Assembly: GCA_964626565.1 (NCBI GenBank) | Contig: CAZVFX010000003.1 | Location: forward strand, 52,352 to 116,351 | DNA from: CAZVFX01 sp964626565 | GTDB lineage: Bacteria; Myxococcota_A; UBA9042; CAIXZC01 | DNA length: 64,000 bases | Reading direction: 5' to 3' | In this document: piece after piece, positions 26,389 through 35,447 of the stretch | Numbering within the stretch: the first letter of the stretch is position 1 | Layout: every line of letters starts with the position of its first letter | Made by a program: the position numbers and the translations under genes | Notes under the pieces: model-generated | Database searches by the model: none | Told to the model about the DNA's origin: nothing | Seen by the model: only the letters and a program-made list of their open reading frames with translations

Positions 26389-28023
26389 TTGAAAGTCCTT
26401 GCGACCGCGGCTGCCGTAGCCTGTTTGCTGGCCGGATGCGTATCCAAGCCGGACCCCTGGACTCCGTTCAGGGATACCGGAGAGCCTGACCTGACTCGGA
26501 CGGAAGAGATTGCCGGAGCGGACGTTGGGGCCGAACTGCTCGACGCCGAGACGGAAGCCACCGCACCCGATCTGTTCGTTCCGGACGAGCAGAAGTTCGA
26601 GATCTGTGCGCCTGAGTGCATTTCCGAAAATCCCTGCACCGATGCCTACTGTGAAGCCGGGGAGTGCGTGCACCAGCCGGTTGATGGCTCATGCGACGAC
26701 GGCGACCCATGCACCGAAGGAGACACGTGCGAGGCCGGTGAATGCAAACCAGGCTCCGACCAGTTCGAATGCGACGATTTTAACTCGTGTACGGACAATC
26801 TGTGCATCGCCGGAGTTGGGTGCCAGTACGATCCCAACGCCGCGGATTGCGACGACGAGGATCCGTGCACCGTCGGTGACAAGTGCGAAGGCGGGGAGTG
26901 CAAGGCTGGACCCGACCCGCTGGCCTGCGACGACGGCAACGACTGCACTTTTAACTCCTGCGCAGCCGGCGAAGGGTGCAAGTACGAGCCGAAAGATCAG
27001 GCCGCGTGCGACGACGGCTTCACCTGCACCAACAAGGACACCTGCCAGGGCAAGGTGTGCGTCGGCGAGCAGGTATCCTGCAACGACAACAACCCGTGTA
27101 CGGTAGACACCTGCGACCCCACCGTGGGCTGCGTTTTCGAACCGGCCACCGGGGCTGAATGCGATGACGGCAACGAGTGCACCAAGCAGGACGCGTGTAT
27201 CGGCCCTATGTGCATCGGCCCTCAGTTTGCTGATTGGATCCTTGAGTGCAAGGAGGATGCGTGCGGCAACGGCATCTGCCAGGGCGATAACAGCGCGACC
27301 AACTGCCCCACTGACTGTGGCCCTTGCGGCGACGGGGTGTGTGGACACCACGAGGTGGTGGAAGGAGTTGCCGGCGGCCTTTGTCCCATGGACTGCCTTC
27401 CCCCCTGCGGCGACGGAGAATGCGAGGCCGGCGAATTGGAAGGATGCCCCGTTGACTGTGGCGGCTGCCCGGACGGCTATTGCGGTCTCTACGAAACGCC
27501 GGAATCGTGCCCGGACGACTGCCCCACTGCGTGTGGAGACGGTGTGTGCACCCCCGGGGAGAGCTTGCTGCTGTGTCCCACCGACTGCAAAACCCCCTGC
27601 GGAGACAAGCTTTGCGCCCAGGGCGAGAGCCCCTACAACTGCCCGGTGGACTGCGGTCTCTGCCCCGACGGCTACTGTGCCGCGGACGAAGACGTAGAAT
27701 CGTGCCCATGGGATTGCGACAAACCGTGCGGCAACGGGGTCTGCGACGGCGGCGAAGATTTTGACAGTTGTAAGATTGACTGCGGCTATTGCGGAGACGG
27801 AGTGTGCGGCAAGACCGAGAACCACTCCCAGTGCCCGGGCGACTGCCCGGATGGGTGCGGGGATGGCCTCTGCGTCGAACCTGAGACGCTCGAGAACTGC
27901 GTAATCGACTGTGGCGAGATACCCGACTGCGTCGACAAAGACTGCGGCGGCGACGGCTTCGGCGGACAGTGCGGCCAGTGTCCGGCGGGCACAGAGTGCA
28001 ACGCCGAAGGGCAGTGTGTCTAG
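26389..28023 (+). CDS. Cysteine-rich lipoprotein with CDDGxPCT and CGDGxC repeats (F)
   Basis: The 544-residue lipoprotein starts at TTG, seven bases after AGGAGG, and has a canonical lipobox LLAGC (Cys17) then an acidic linker to ~70. CDDGDPCTxGDxCxxGxC repeats fill ~75-285, followed by ten CGDGxCxxxExxxxCPxDC units to ~510 and one CGGDGFGGQCGQC unit at the end. The ten-unit block matches, unit by unit, the block in the downstream gene, for instance the second unit with its longer insertion before CPMDC. It is followed after 62 bases by the larger lipoprotein, probably in one transcript. No enzyme domain. Confidence 0.83.
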   Translation: MKVLATAAAVACLLAGCVSKPDPWTPFRDTGEPDLTRTEEIAGADVGAELLDAETEATAPDLFVPDEQKFEICAPECISENPCTDAYCEAGECVHQPVDGSCDDGDPCTEGDTCEAGECKPGSDQFECDDFNSCTDNLCIAGVGCQYDPNAADCDDEDPCTVGDKCEGGECKAGPDPLACDDGNDCTFNSCAAGEGCKYEPKDQAACDDGFTCTNKDTCQGKVCVGEQVSCNDNNPCTVDTCDPTVGCVFEPATGAECDDGNECTKQDACIGPMCIGPQFADWILECKEDACGNGICQGDNSATNCPTDCGPCGDGVCGHHEVVEGVAGGLCPMDCLPPCGDGECEAGELEGCPVDCGGCPDGYCGLYETPESCPDDCPTACGDGVCTPGESLLLCPTDCKTPCGDKLCAQGESPYNCPVDCGLCPDGYCAADEDVESCPWDCDKPCGNGVCDGGEDFDSCKIDCGYCGDGVCGKTENHSQCPGDCPDGCGDGLCVEPETLENCVIDCGEIPDCVDKDCGGDGFGGQCGQCPAGTECNAEGQCV

Positions 28024-28085
28024 CTTCTGCCGGGCCGGGCGAACTCCGTTCCCCGGTGAACTCAACGGAATCCATAGGGTGTAAC

Positions 28086-31000
28086 ATGCGCGTTCCTCTT
28101 CTTCTTCTACCCCTGCTCCTCTTGTGCGGATGTCCTTCCGGCTCTCCCACCGTAGAACCGGGCGATGACTCCATCGACGCGATTGAGATTCTCGACGCTT
28201 CGCGCGCTGACGCCAATCTGCTCGACCGGGCTGTCCCCGAAGACCGGGGCGGGGGCGACCGCGGGCAGACCGAAGTTGCCGCGTGTGAACCCGGCAACGC
28301 CCAGGCCGGCTGTTCCTGCGCCGGCGACGAAGACTGCGCCACCGGCAGTTGCACCCTTCACTTCGGTTCAAAGGTATGTGCAGCACCTTGTGCCGCGGGC
28401 TGCCCCGAAGGGTGGGAATGCGGAGATGACGACGGAGCCTCAGGCCTCTGCTCCTCCCTCTTCCCGACGCTGTGCCTGCCGTGCTTTGCCAGCGACCAGT
28501 GCGGAGAAAATGACGCACTCTGCGCGCTTCACCCCGACGCCACCGGCGCGTTTTGCGGGGCAGCCTGCGATGAATTCTCCCCCTGCCCGGCCGGTTGGTC
28601 GTGCAAACCAGTGGACACCATCGAGGGCGAAAAAAGCCACCAGTGCATCGTAAAAGCAGGCACTTGCCTGTGCTCCGATTACGCGGTGGACCAAGGGCTG
28701 GAGGCCTACTGCGAAACCAGCAACGAATTGGGCGCGTGCGCGGGCCTTCGTCAGTGCGTCGACGGAGGTCTGTCCCCTTGCGACGCGCCCGAACCGCAGG
28801 ACGAGAGTTGCGACGGACTGGACAACGACTGCGACGGCGAGGTGGACGAGGAAACCACCTGCGACGACGGGGACGCTTGCACCGAAGACGACTACTGCGA
28901 CCAGGGAGAGTGCACAGGGCAAGCGGTGGAATGTGACGACGGCGACCTTTGCACCACTGACAGTTGCCTCCCCGAATCGGGCTGTTCGTTCGAGCCCAAT
29001 GAATTGGCTTGCGAGGAAGATGGCGACCCGTGCACCGAAGACGTCTGCGTCGATGGAGCATGCTCGCACCCGCCGGGCAACGACGGAATGCCCTGCGACG
29101 ACCTGGACGACTGCACCACCGGTGATCACTGTTTCGAAGGTGCATGCATTTACGACGACTACCTGGACATGTGCAAGCTGGTGTGCTCGGACGGTCTGTG
29201 TATCTTCCCCGAGAACCCGGATGATTGCCCTGAAGATTGCGGCCCGTGCGGGGACGGGGTGTGCGGTTTCCACGAAAACGGACCCGACGGGGGAACCTGC
29301 CCCATGGACTGCCTGACCCCCTGCGGCGACGGGCTGTGTGAGTACGGCGAAAGCCCCGAATATTGTGTAGTGGACTGCGGCGGCTGCGGCGACGGACTGT
29401 GCGGCCTTCATGAGGACGGGGTGGTCTGCCCCAACGACTGTCCGCCCGCCTGCGGCAACGCAGTTTGCGAGCAGGATGAAACCATTGAGATTTGTACGGT
29501 TGACTGCATTCCGCCGTGCGGGGACGGCCTCTGTGTAGATTTTGAAAATCCGTACAACTGTCCCACCGACTGCTCACTTTGCGACGACGGCGTCTGCGGC
29601 ATTTCGGAGGACCAGGAATCGTGTCCGCAGGACTGCATGGTCATTTGCGGAAACGGACTGTGCGAAGGTGGGGAAAACCCGGAAGAATGTGCGGTGGATT
29701 GCGGCTGGTGCGGAGACGGGGTGTGCGGGTTCGCTGAAACAGGATCCAACTGCCCCGCAGACTGTTTCGTAGGCTGCGGCGACAACCTGTGCGGCCCCGA
29801 CGAAGACGGCCTGAGCTGCCCCTTGGACTGCACGGTAGATGCAGACGGGGACGGCTTCGAGGACCTGGTGGACAACTGTCCCTGGCTGTTCAACCCGGAA
29901 CAGATAAACAGTGACAACGACGCGTCGGGGGATATGTGCGACCTGGACGACGACAACGACGGCGACCTGGACGCGAGTGACTGCGCCCCCCTGGACCCGG
30001 AAGTTTCGTACCTGGCTGACGAACAATGCGACGGCGTGGACAACGACTGTGATGACGAAGTCGACAACGAGGCCGAATGCGCACCCGGCCTCGAATGCCT
30101 GGGCGGCGACTGCATCTGCCCGCCCGACTGCGAGGGCAAAGAGTGCGGACCCGACGGATGCGACGGGGAATGCGGCCAGTGCCCGGAAGAGCAGTTCTGC
30201 CTGGCCGACGGAAGCTGCCTGTGCGTGCCCGACTGCGTGGGCAAAGGGTGCGGCGACGACGGCTGCGAAGGTAGCTGCGGAGAGTGCACCGGATTCCAGG
30301 AAATATGCTTGGATTTCAGTTGCGTCTGCTCCCCCGACTGCGAAGGGAAGGAGTGCGGAAGCGACGGTTGCGGCGGTCAATGCGGTCAATGTGATGCAGG
30401 CGTGGCATGCGACGAGGGTTTGTGCGTCGCTTGCGTCGATGACGGCTCCGGCGGCTGCGACGACGGCGAGATCGTTGAATTCCCGGTGAGCGATGAGAGC
30501 GGAGCAGACCAGAGAGACCCGGCCGTAGCCACCCTCAGCGGCGGTGGTTTTGTTGTCTCGTGGACCGATTCGAAAGAGGATGGTCCGGTCGCCGAAGAGA
30601 TTTACGCCCGTGTTTACGGCCCCTCCGGGCAGCCGTTGGCCCAGTCCTTTCTCGTGAACAGCGGACAGCAAGGTGGCGGCCAGTTCAACTCCACCGTCAC
30701 GAGGATCCAGGATGGCACCTTCGCCATTGGCTGGGACGACCTGGGCGCCGGGGCCCCCGCGGGCATGAGGGCCCGCGGGTTCGAGGCGGATGGCACCCCG
30801 GTGGCAGCTTCTTTCGCCGGGACAAATCTACCCGCAGTGCCGCCCGTCTACCCCGCAGCAGGGGAAGCGTGGGAGAATACGTTTGTGATGGTGTGGCAAA
30901 ATGAACATCCGGACACACCTCAGCGGTACGTTTACATCCTGCAGTTCGACACCATGGGCATACTTTACGACAGCGATGCCCAGGTTTCGCAGACGCCGGT

Positions 31001-33692
31001 GGGAGCGGACGCCAAGGTCGCACTGTCGTCAAACGGAATTGGCGACGGGGCGATTGTGGCATGGGGCGGTGACAACACACCTGTGCAAAGCGTGACGGTA
31101 AACTGGGCTGGTACCTTCGGTGGCGAAATTGAAGTGAGCGCCGAGCCCGGAATTCCGTCCCTCGCACCCCTCCCCGGCGGCGGCCATATTATCGCGTGGG
31201 CGGATGAAGGCGGGACCGTCGCGGTCCGACGCTACAGCATCGCCAATACCCCCCTCGGGCCAGCGGTCGGGCTGAGCTCGCAGGGGACCGGGGCATCGGT
31301 TGCTACGGTTGCGGACGGCACTGTGCTTGTGGCCTGGGCCGAGGAAGGAGATGGCGGCAGCCAGATCCTTTACAGTATTTTGCCCGCTGACGGAGGGCCG
31401 GCGACTGTGCCGGTCGCTCTGAGCAGCGCCGACTCCCTGGACAATTCGGCCACAGCAACCGCCGCGTTCCAAGACGGCAACCGGTTCGTAGTCGTCTGGG
31501 AGAGCAATTTCGGCGGTGACCAGGGTTGGGACATCAGCGCCATGTGCGTGAGCAAGCTGGGCCACAAAATGCATCTTTGCGACCCATGTGGCGACGGTGT
31601 ATGCGGCGGGGGAGAAACATGCGAGAGTTGCGAGCAGGACTGCGGTCCCTGTTCGCCAGGTTGCGGCGACAACACCTGCGGCGCCATCGAATCGCCGTGC
31701 AGTTGCCCCGCAGATTGCGGTCTACCCTGTGAGAACGAAGTGTGTGGGGACGACGGATGCGGCGGTAGCTGCGGCTTGTGCCCCGGGTGGCAGGATGCCT
31801 GCACCGGCGGCCAGTGCATCTGCCAGATCAATTGCGAGGGTAAGGAGTGCGGAGCTGACGGTTGCGGGGGAGAATGCGGGGACTGCCCGGGGGAACAGAT
31901 GCACTGCGTCGAGGGCGGCGTGTGCCAGTGTTTCGGGAGCTGCGGCGGCAATGAGTGCGGAGACGATGGCTGCGGCGAGAGCTGCGGCGAGTGCCCTGAT
32001 GACAAGGTGTGTCATCCCGACGGTTACTGCGACTGCCCGCCCGACACATCGCAGTGCGACGACTTGTGCTGCCCGGCAGACGAAATCTGCATCGGGATCA
32101 ACGAATGCTGCAAGCCCAACTGCACCGACAAGGAGTGCGGCGACGACGGCTGCGGATCGCTGTGCGGCGAATGCCAGGCCAATCTGGAGTGCGACCAGTT
32201 CGGCAAGTGCCGGTGCAACGACTTCAACGTCTTCGACTGGGACGGCTGCAAAGATCAACTTCCCGCCGAAGTGCAGGTGAACGACATCACGTCAGGCTGC
32301 CAGCGGGAGCCTGCCATCTGCGCCGTGAGCGACGACGATCTGTACGTTGCAGTGTGGTCGGGCGCCGGCACCCACGACCCCGGGGGAATCTACGGCCGAA
32401 GATTCACTGCGGACGGCCTTCCCACAGGGGGACAATTCCACATCGGTGGTGCAACTTCGGGAAAGGAGGAGAGATTCCCGGACGTGTCATGCTACCAGGC
32501 ATCGCAGTTCGTGACAGCCTACCAGCGCGGCTCGCCGGACGACTACGACATCTATTTGCAGCGCATGGATATCACCGGAAACGCGGTGGACCAGGAGCAG
32601 CAGGTCAACGTCTTTGCCGGGGGCACCCAGGAACTGGCTTCAGTAGCAGTGAGCGAGTCCGGAGGGTGGGTAGTAGCCTGGCAAAGTTCAGATCCCCAGG
32701 GCTCCAACTCTTCGGACGGTTCCGACAACGGCATCTACGCGCGCTTCTACAACGAAGGCGAGCAGCCCTTTGGCCCGGAGAAGCCGGTGAACGCTTTCAC
32801 CAACGGTGCACAGGAGGCACCCTCAGCTGCAGCCCTTGCCGACGGGACCTACGTGATCGCCTGGTCGAGCCAGGGACAGATGGGTGGAGGGCTTCCTTCG
32901 GTCATACTTCGGCACTACGACCACGACGGCAGCCCTTCCGGCGGGGAGATTTCCATCAACGCCGCGGCCGACTATCTGCAACTGGAACCTGCGGTATCCG
33001 CTACCGGCGGCAGCGGATACGTGGTCACCTATGCCGGGCTGATGAACCTGGACCGCCACCTGTTTGCCCAACGATACAACTTATTCAGTGAGCCGCAGGG
33101 ATTGGAGTTGCAGTTGAGCCAATACACGGGCGGAGAGCAGGGATACCCGGCTGCCGCCGGTTTTGATAACGGCGCTTTTGTGGTCGCCTGGCACGGCGAG
33201 TGGATGGAAGACACAGAAGGGTTTGACGTTGCGGTGAGAGGCGTAGACCAGAACGGCCAGTTCCCCGGCAACCAGATTCACGTCAACACGAAATTGAAAG
33301 CCGACCAGCATTTCCCGGACGTCGCGGTCATGGGCGGAGAGGGCTTTGCAACCGTCTGGGAGAGTGACGGTCAGGACGGCGACGCCTGCGGCGTCTTTCT
33401 GCAGACGTTCGGCCCGGAGGGAAATCGACTGTACGGCGGCAATTGCGAGAGCAACTGCAACTGGCAGGAGTGCGGCAACGACGGCTGCTGGGGTAGTTGC
33501 GGGACGTGCCAGGGCGTACAGGAAATCTGCCTCGATGGAGAATGCGCGTGCCAGCCCGCCTGCGAAGGCAAGCTGTGCGGCCCCGACGGTTGCGGCGGCG
33601 AGTGCGGACAGTGCCTCCCCGACGGATTCGATTGCACCGACGACGTCTGTAACGCGCAAGGGCAGTGCGAGTACAATCTGCAGGCCCTGTAG
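28086..33692 (+). CDS. Giant modular cysteine-rich lipoprotein with two seven-repeat propellers, ending at an in-frame UAG (G)
   Basis: The 1,868-residue protein has lipobox LLCGC (Cys16), an acidic linker, and the shared head at ~75-257 ending CDGLDNDCDGEVDEE. Next come CDDGDxCT repeats, ten CGDGxC units, one TSP3 stretch (DADGDGFEDLVDNC), CGxDGCxGxCGxC units, a first block of about seven VVSWTDS/IYARVYG-type blades (~30.5-31.6 kb), further cysteine units, and a second seven-blade block (~32.3-33.4 kb). It then ends inside another cysteine module at TAG (33690-33692), and the same frame continues without interruption in the following 180 codons. The ATG at 28086 gives the lipoprotein signal; the frame upstream belongs to lipoprotein F. 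Likely surface exposed; ligand unknown. Confidence 0.83.
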   Translation: MRVPLLLLPLLLLCGCPSGSPTVEPGDDSIDAIEILDASRADANLLDRAVPEDRGGGDRGQTEVAACEPGNAQAGCSCAGDEDCATGSCTLHFGSKVCAAPCAAGCPEGWECGDDDGASGLCSSLFPTLCLPCFASDQCGENDALCALHPDATGAFCGAACDEFSPCPAGWSCKPVDTIEGEKSHQCIVKAGTCLCSDYAVDQGLEAYCETSNELGACAGLRQCVDGGLSPCDAPEPQDESCDGLDNDCDGEVDEETTCDDGDACTEDDYCDQGECTGQAVECDDGDLCTTDSCLPESGCSFEPNELACEEDGDPCTEDVCVDGACSHPPGNDGMPCDDLDDCTTGDHCFEGACIYDDYLDMCKLVCSDGLCIFPENPDDCPEDCGPCGDGVCGFHENGPDGGTCPMDCLTPCGDGLCEYGESPEYCVVDCGGCGDGLCGLHEDGVVCPNDCPPACGNAVCEQDETIEICTVDCIPPCGDGLCVDFENPYNCPTDCSLCDDGVCGISEDQESCPQDCMVICGNGLCEGGENPEECAVDCGWCGDGVCGFAETGSNCPADCFVGCGDNLCGPDEDGLSCPLDCTVDADGDGFEDLVDNCPWLFNPEQINSDNDASGDMCDLDDDNDGDLDASDCAPLDPEVSYLADEQCDGVDNDCDDEVDNEAECAPGLECLGGDCICPPDCEGKECGPDGCDGECGQCPEEQFCLADGSCLCVPDCVGKGCGDDGCEGSCGECTGFQEICLDFSCVCSPDCEGKECGSDGCGGQCGQCDAGVACDEGLCVACVDDGSGGCDDGEIVEFPVSDESGADQRDPAVATLSGGGFVVSWTDSKEDGPVAEEIYARVYGPSGQPLAQSFLVNSGQQGGGQFNSTVTRIQDGTFAIGWDDLGAGAPAGMRARGFEADGTPVAASFAGTNLPAVPPVYPAAGEAWENTFVMVWQNEHPDTPQRYVYILQFDTMGILYDSDAQVSQTPVGADAKVALSSNGIGDGAIVAWGGDNTPVQSVTVNWAGTFGGEIEVSAEPGIPSLAPLPGGGHIIAWADEGGTVAVRRYSIANTPLGPAVGLSSQGTGASVATVADGTVLVAWAEEGDGGSQILYSILPADGGPATVPVALSSADSLDNSATATAAFQDGNRFVVVWESNFGGDQGWDISAMCVSKLGHKMHLCDPCGDGVCGGGETCESCEQDCGPCSPGCGDNTCGAIESPCSCPADCGLPCENEVCGDDGCGGSCGLCPGWQDACTGGQCICQINCEGKECGADGCGGECGDCPGEQMHCVEGGVCQCFGSCGGNECGDDGCGESCGECPDDKVCHPDGYCDCPPDTSQCDDLCCPADEICIGINECCKPNCTDKECGDDGCGSLCGECQANLECDQFGKCRCNDFNVFDWDGCKDQLPAEVQVNDITSGCQREPAICAVSDDDLYVAVWSGAGTHDPGGIYGRRFTADGLPTGGQFHIGGATSGKEERFPDVSCYQASQFVTAYQRGSPDDYDIYLQRMDITGNAVDQEQQVNVFAGGTQELASVAVSESGGWVVAWQSSDPQGSNSSDGSDNGIYARFYNEGEQPFGPEKPVNAFTNGAQEAPSAAALADGTYVIAWSSQGQMGGGLPSVILRHYDHDGSPSGGEISINAAADYLQLEPAVSATGGSGYVVTYAGLMNLDRHLFAQRYNLFSEPQGLELQLSQYTGGEQGYPAAAGFDNGAFVVAWHGEWMEDTEGFDVAVRGVDQNGQFPGNQIHVNTKLKADQHFPDVAVMGGEGFATVWESDGQDGDACGVFLQTFGPEGNRLYGGNCESNCNWQECGNDGCWGSCGTCQGVQEICLDGECACQPACEGKLCGPDGCGGECGQCLPDGFDCTDDVCNAQGQCEYNLQAL

Positions 33693-33695
33693 TGC

Positions 33696-34238
33696 ATGAT
33701 TCCGGAAAAGGGATGCATCGGCCACGGGAAAACCTCGGCCGACAACGGTTGCCACACCTGCGACTCCATCAACGACCCCAACGGCTGGTCCAACAAACCC
33801 GATGGCACCAGTTGCAGCGATTTCAACCCGTGCACCAACAACGACAAGTGCGAAGAAGGGGGCACCTGCACAGGCGCCGCCATCCCCGGCGCGGACTTCA
33901 TCGACATGCTGAACGGGCTCACCTACGACTGCGAGAAACAACTCGAATGGCAAAAGACCCCTGGCCCGCAGCAGTACAACTGGCAGGGCGCTGAAGACTA
34001 CTGCGGCACGCTTGAATTCCACGGCACGGGGTGGGGACTGCCAACTGAGAAGGAGCTCACAGGAACGTGCGGCGCCGACGCCTACTTCAACGACCTTTCC
34101 GGGCTCTACCACACCAAAACCCTGGCGGTGAATCCTCCCAACATGGTGGTTGTGAACTTCCCCAACTGCTCAGTCGATGAACAGAGTCCAGCAGCGTCGG
34201 CTAAGGTGCGATGCAAGAGACCGGCTGGGAGTCAGTAG
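33696..34238 (+). pseudogene. In-frame C-terminal module (DUF1566-like) severed by UAG from the preceding lipoprotein
   Basis: This 180-codon frame is exactly in phase with the gene ending at 33692, only TGC lying between the TAG and its first ATG. Residues 1-50 continue a cysteine module interrupted by the stop (C-M-I-P then GCIGHGKTS, CHTCD, W, DGTSCSDFNPCT, as found intact in related surface proteins). The rest (FIDMLNGLTYDCEKQLEW...WQGAEDYC...GWGLPTEKEL) resembles the DUF1566/Lcl C-terminal domain. No ribosome binding site and no signal peptide precede the ATG, so separate translation as a useful protein is unlikely. Nonsense mutation, sequencing error or stop readthrough are the options. 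Confidence 0.7.
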
Positions 34239-34247
34239 GGGGGGGGG
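34238..34247. repeat. Run of ten G between convergent genes
   Basis: A G10 homopolymer begins at the last base of the upstream TAG stop (34236-34238) and ends 5 bases before the convergent gene's stop. It is outside both coding regions, so phase variation by frame change is not expected. Length is error-prone in sequencing. Confidence 0.8.
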
Positions 34248-34251
34248 ATTA

Positions 34252-35307
34252 CTACAGGCTGCAAGTCATGTACATCGCCCAGTTCTTGCCAGGGAAACCT
34301 TCGCCCTGGGGCCATGCGGTTTCGCTCTGATAGACGGGTACACACGCATTCTCCACCTGGGCCATGGTAACCTGAGCCACGGTAATCTGGGCGTTGTTCG
34401 ACGGCACAAAGATGACGCCGACATAGTCGCCGCAACCGGGTACGAAGCCCTCTCCATTGGCCTGGGCGTCAGCGATGATCTCGTTGGCCCTGGCCTGGCT
34501 CCAGCTTCCCAGCCCGGACGTGAGCACCACATCGTCGATGAGGGTCCAGATGGCCCGCTGTACGTCGCCGTAGGTGTACACACCACCAGATGCGGATGGC
34601 TGTCCCGGGTACGACTGATTAAGAATGTAGTTCAGCAGGTCGAGATTCTCCGGATGCTCAACCAGGCCCTCGGGGAGAGGCTCATAGCTGGAGAACACTT
34701 GTGCGCTGTACCACGTGCCGGGATAGATCACCCGGTCGGTGTCGATGCAATAGTCGTCGTAGATTCCGTCCAGAACCGAGCCGCCGGCGACGGTCAGGTC
34801 GAAGTAGCTGGGCTCACCATACGCGGTGCCGGCGTGGGCAACCTTCATGGATACCGAGTCGGGCAGACCGGCTGCAAAGCCCTCAAGGTTGGAGTCGTAA
34901 CCGACGATGGTGGAAACAACGCCATGTGCCGCGAGGAGCAACTCTTCGCCGTTGTAGTCTTCCAGCGGAATCGCAAGATTGATTTCCGAGGCGTACTCCT
35001 CCACGCTTTCGTGGTGTTCGAACTGGCCGGGAATGGGATTCCCCTTCTTCTGAGGAATGTCCGCAAGTTCATATCCGTATTCGAAGCGCGCTGCGGAGAT
35101 ACACCAGTCGCCGTCAATCACGTAGTCCACGTACATGTACTCCCCATCGCTGAACGCGTAAATCTCTCCAACGTCAATCGCCGATTCGGCGTTACCTCCT
35201 CCGGCAATGAGGTCCGCGCTGCATACCTCCTGAGCGGTGGCCGGGTTCGCGGCGAAAAGTGACAAGACGATAACGAACATTGCGGAAGTTTGTGTCAGTT
35301 TCTTCAT
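34252..35307 (-). CDS. Secreted protein with a candidate internal-thioester domain
   Basis: The 351-residue protein has a Sec signal peptide (cleavage after ATA, ~residue 25). Residues ~28-130 form a beta-rich module with IPQKKGNPIPGQFEHHES and AAHGVV, a pattern I recall from other bacterial secreted proteins without a named function. Residues ~180-265 contain YCID (Cys187) and VQRAIW (Gln250), which fit the [YFL]C and hydrophobic-Q-x-x-hydrophobic signatures of thioester domains (TED/TQXA), where Cys and Gln form a covalent bond able to capture amines. Start at 35307, seven bases after GGAG, avoids 20 odd upstream codons. It is convergent with the split lipoprotein. No lipobox, so it is probably released or bound by other means. 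Confidence 0.65.
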   Translation of the reverse strand: MKKLTQTSAMFVIVLSLFAANPATAQEVCSADLIAGGGNAESAIDVGEIYAFSDGEYMYVDYVIDGDWCISAARFEYGYELADIPQKKGNPIPGQFEHHESVEEYASEINLAIPLEDYNGEELLLAAHGVVSTIVGYDSNLEGFAAGLPDSVSMKVAHAGTAYGEPSYFDLTVAGGSVLDGIYDDYCIDTDRVIYPGTWYSAQVFSSYEPLPEGLVEHPENLDLLNYILNQSYPGQPSASGGVYTYGDVQRAIWTLIDDVVLTSGLGSWSQARANEIIADAQANGEGFVPGCGDYVGVIFVPSNNAQITVAQVTMAQVENACVPVYQSETAWPQGEGFPGKNWAMYMTCSL

Positions 35308-35447
35308 GGCAATTCTCCATTGGTAGTTGCTGCGTTCTATCTGTTTGGCAGCGTTGTCGATTTTCAAGAAACTCGGCCATTTGTCGGTGGTTCCGGCGGT
35401 TCCTTACAGTCTTTTCTTGTGTGCTGAAATTCGCGTGGCCGAGGTCG

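Noticed and set aside
26689..29577. 962-codon open frame on the minus strand opposite lipoproteins F and G
   Set aside because: The translation is Arg-rich without domains or ribosome binding site, and the plus strand encodes clear repeat proteins.
33696..34238. Independent small secreted gene downstream of the split lipoprotein
   Set aside because: No ribosome binding site or signal peptide, and it is in phase with the preceding gene across the UAG; better described as a severed module.
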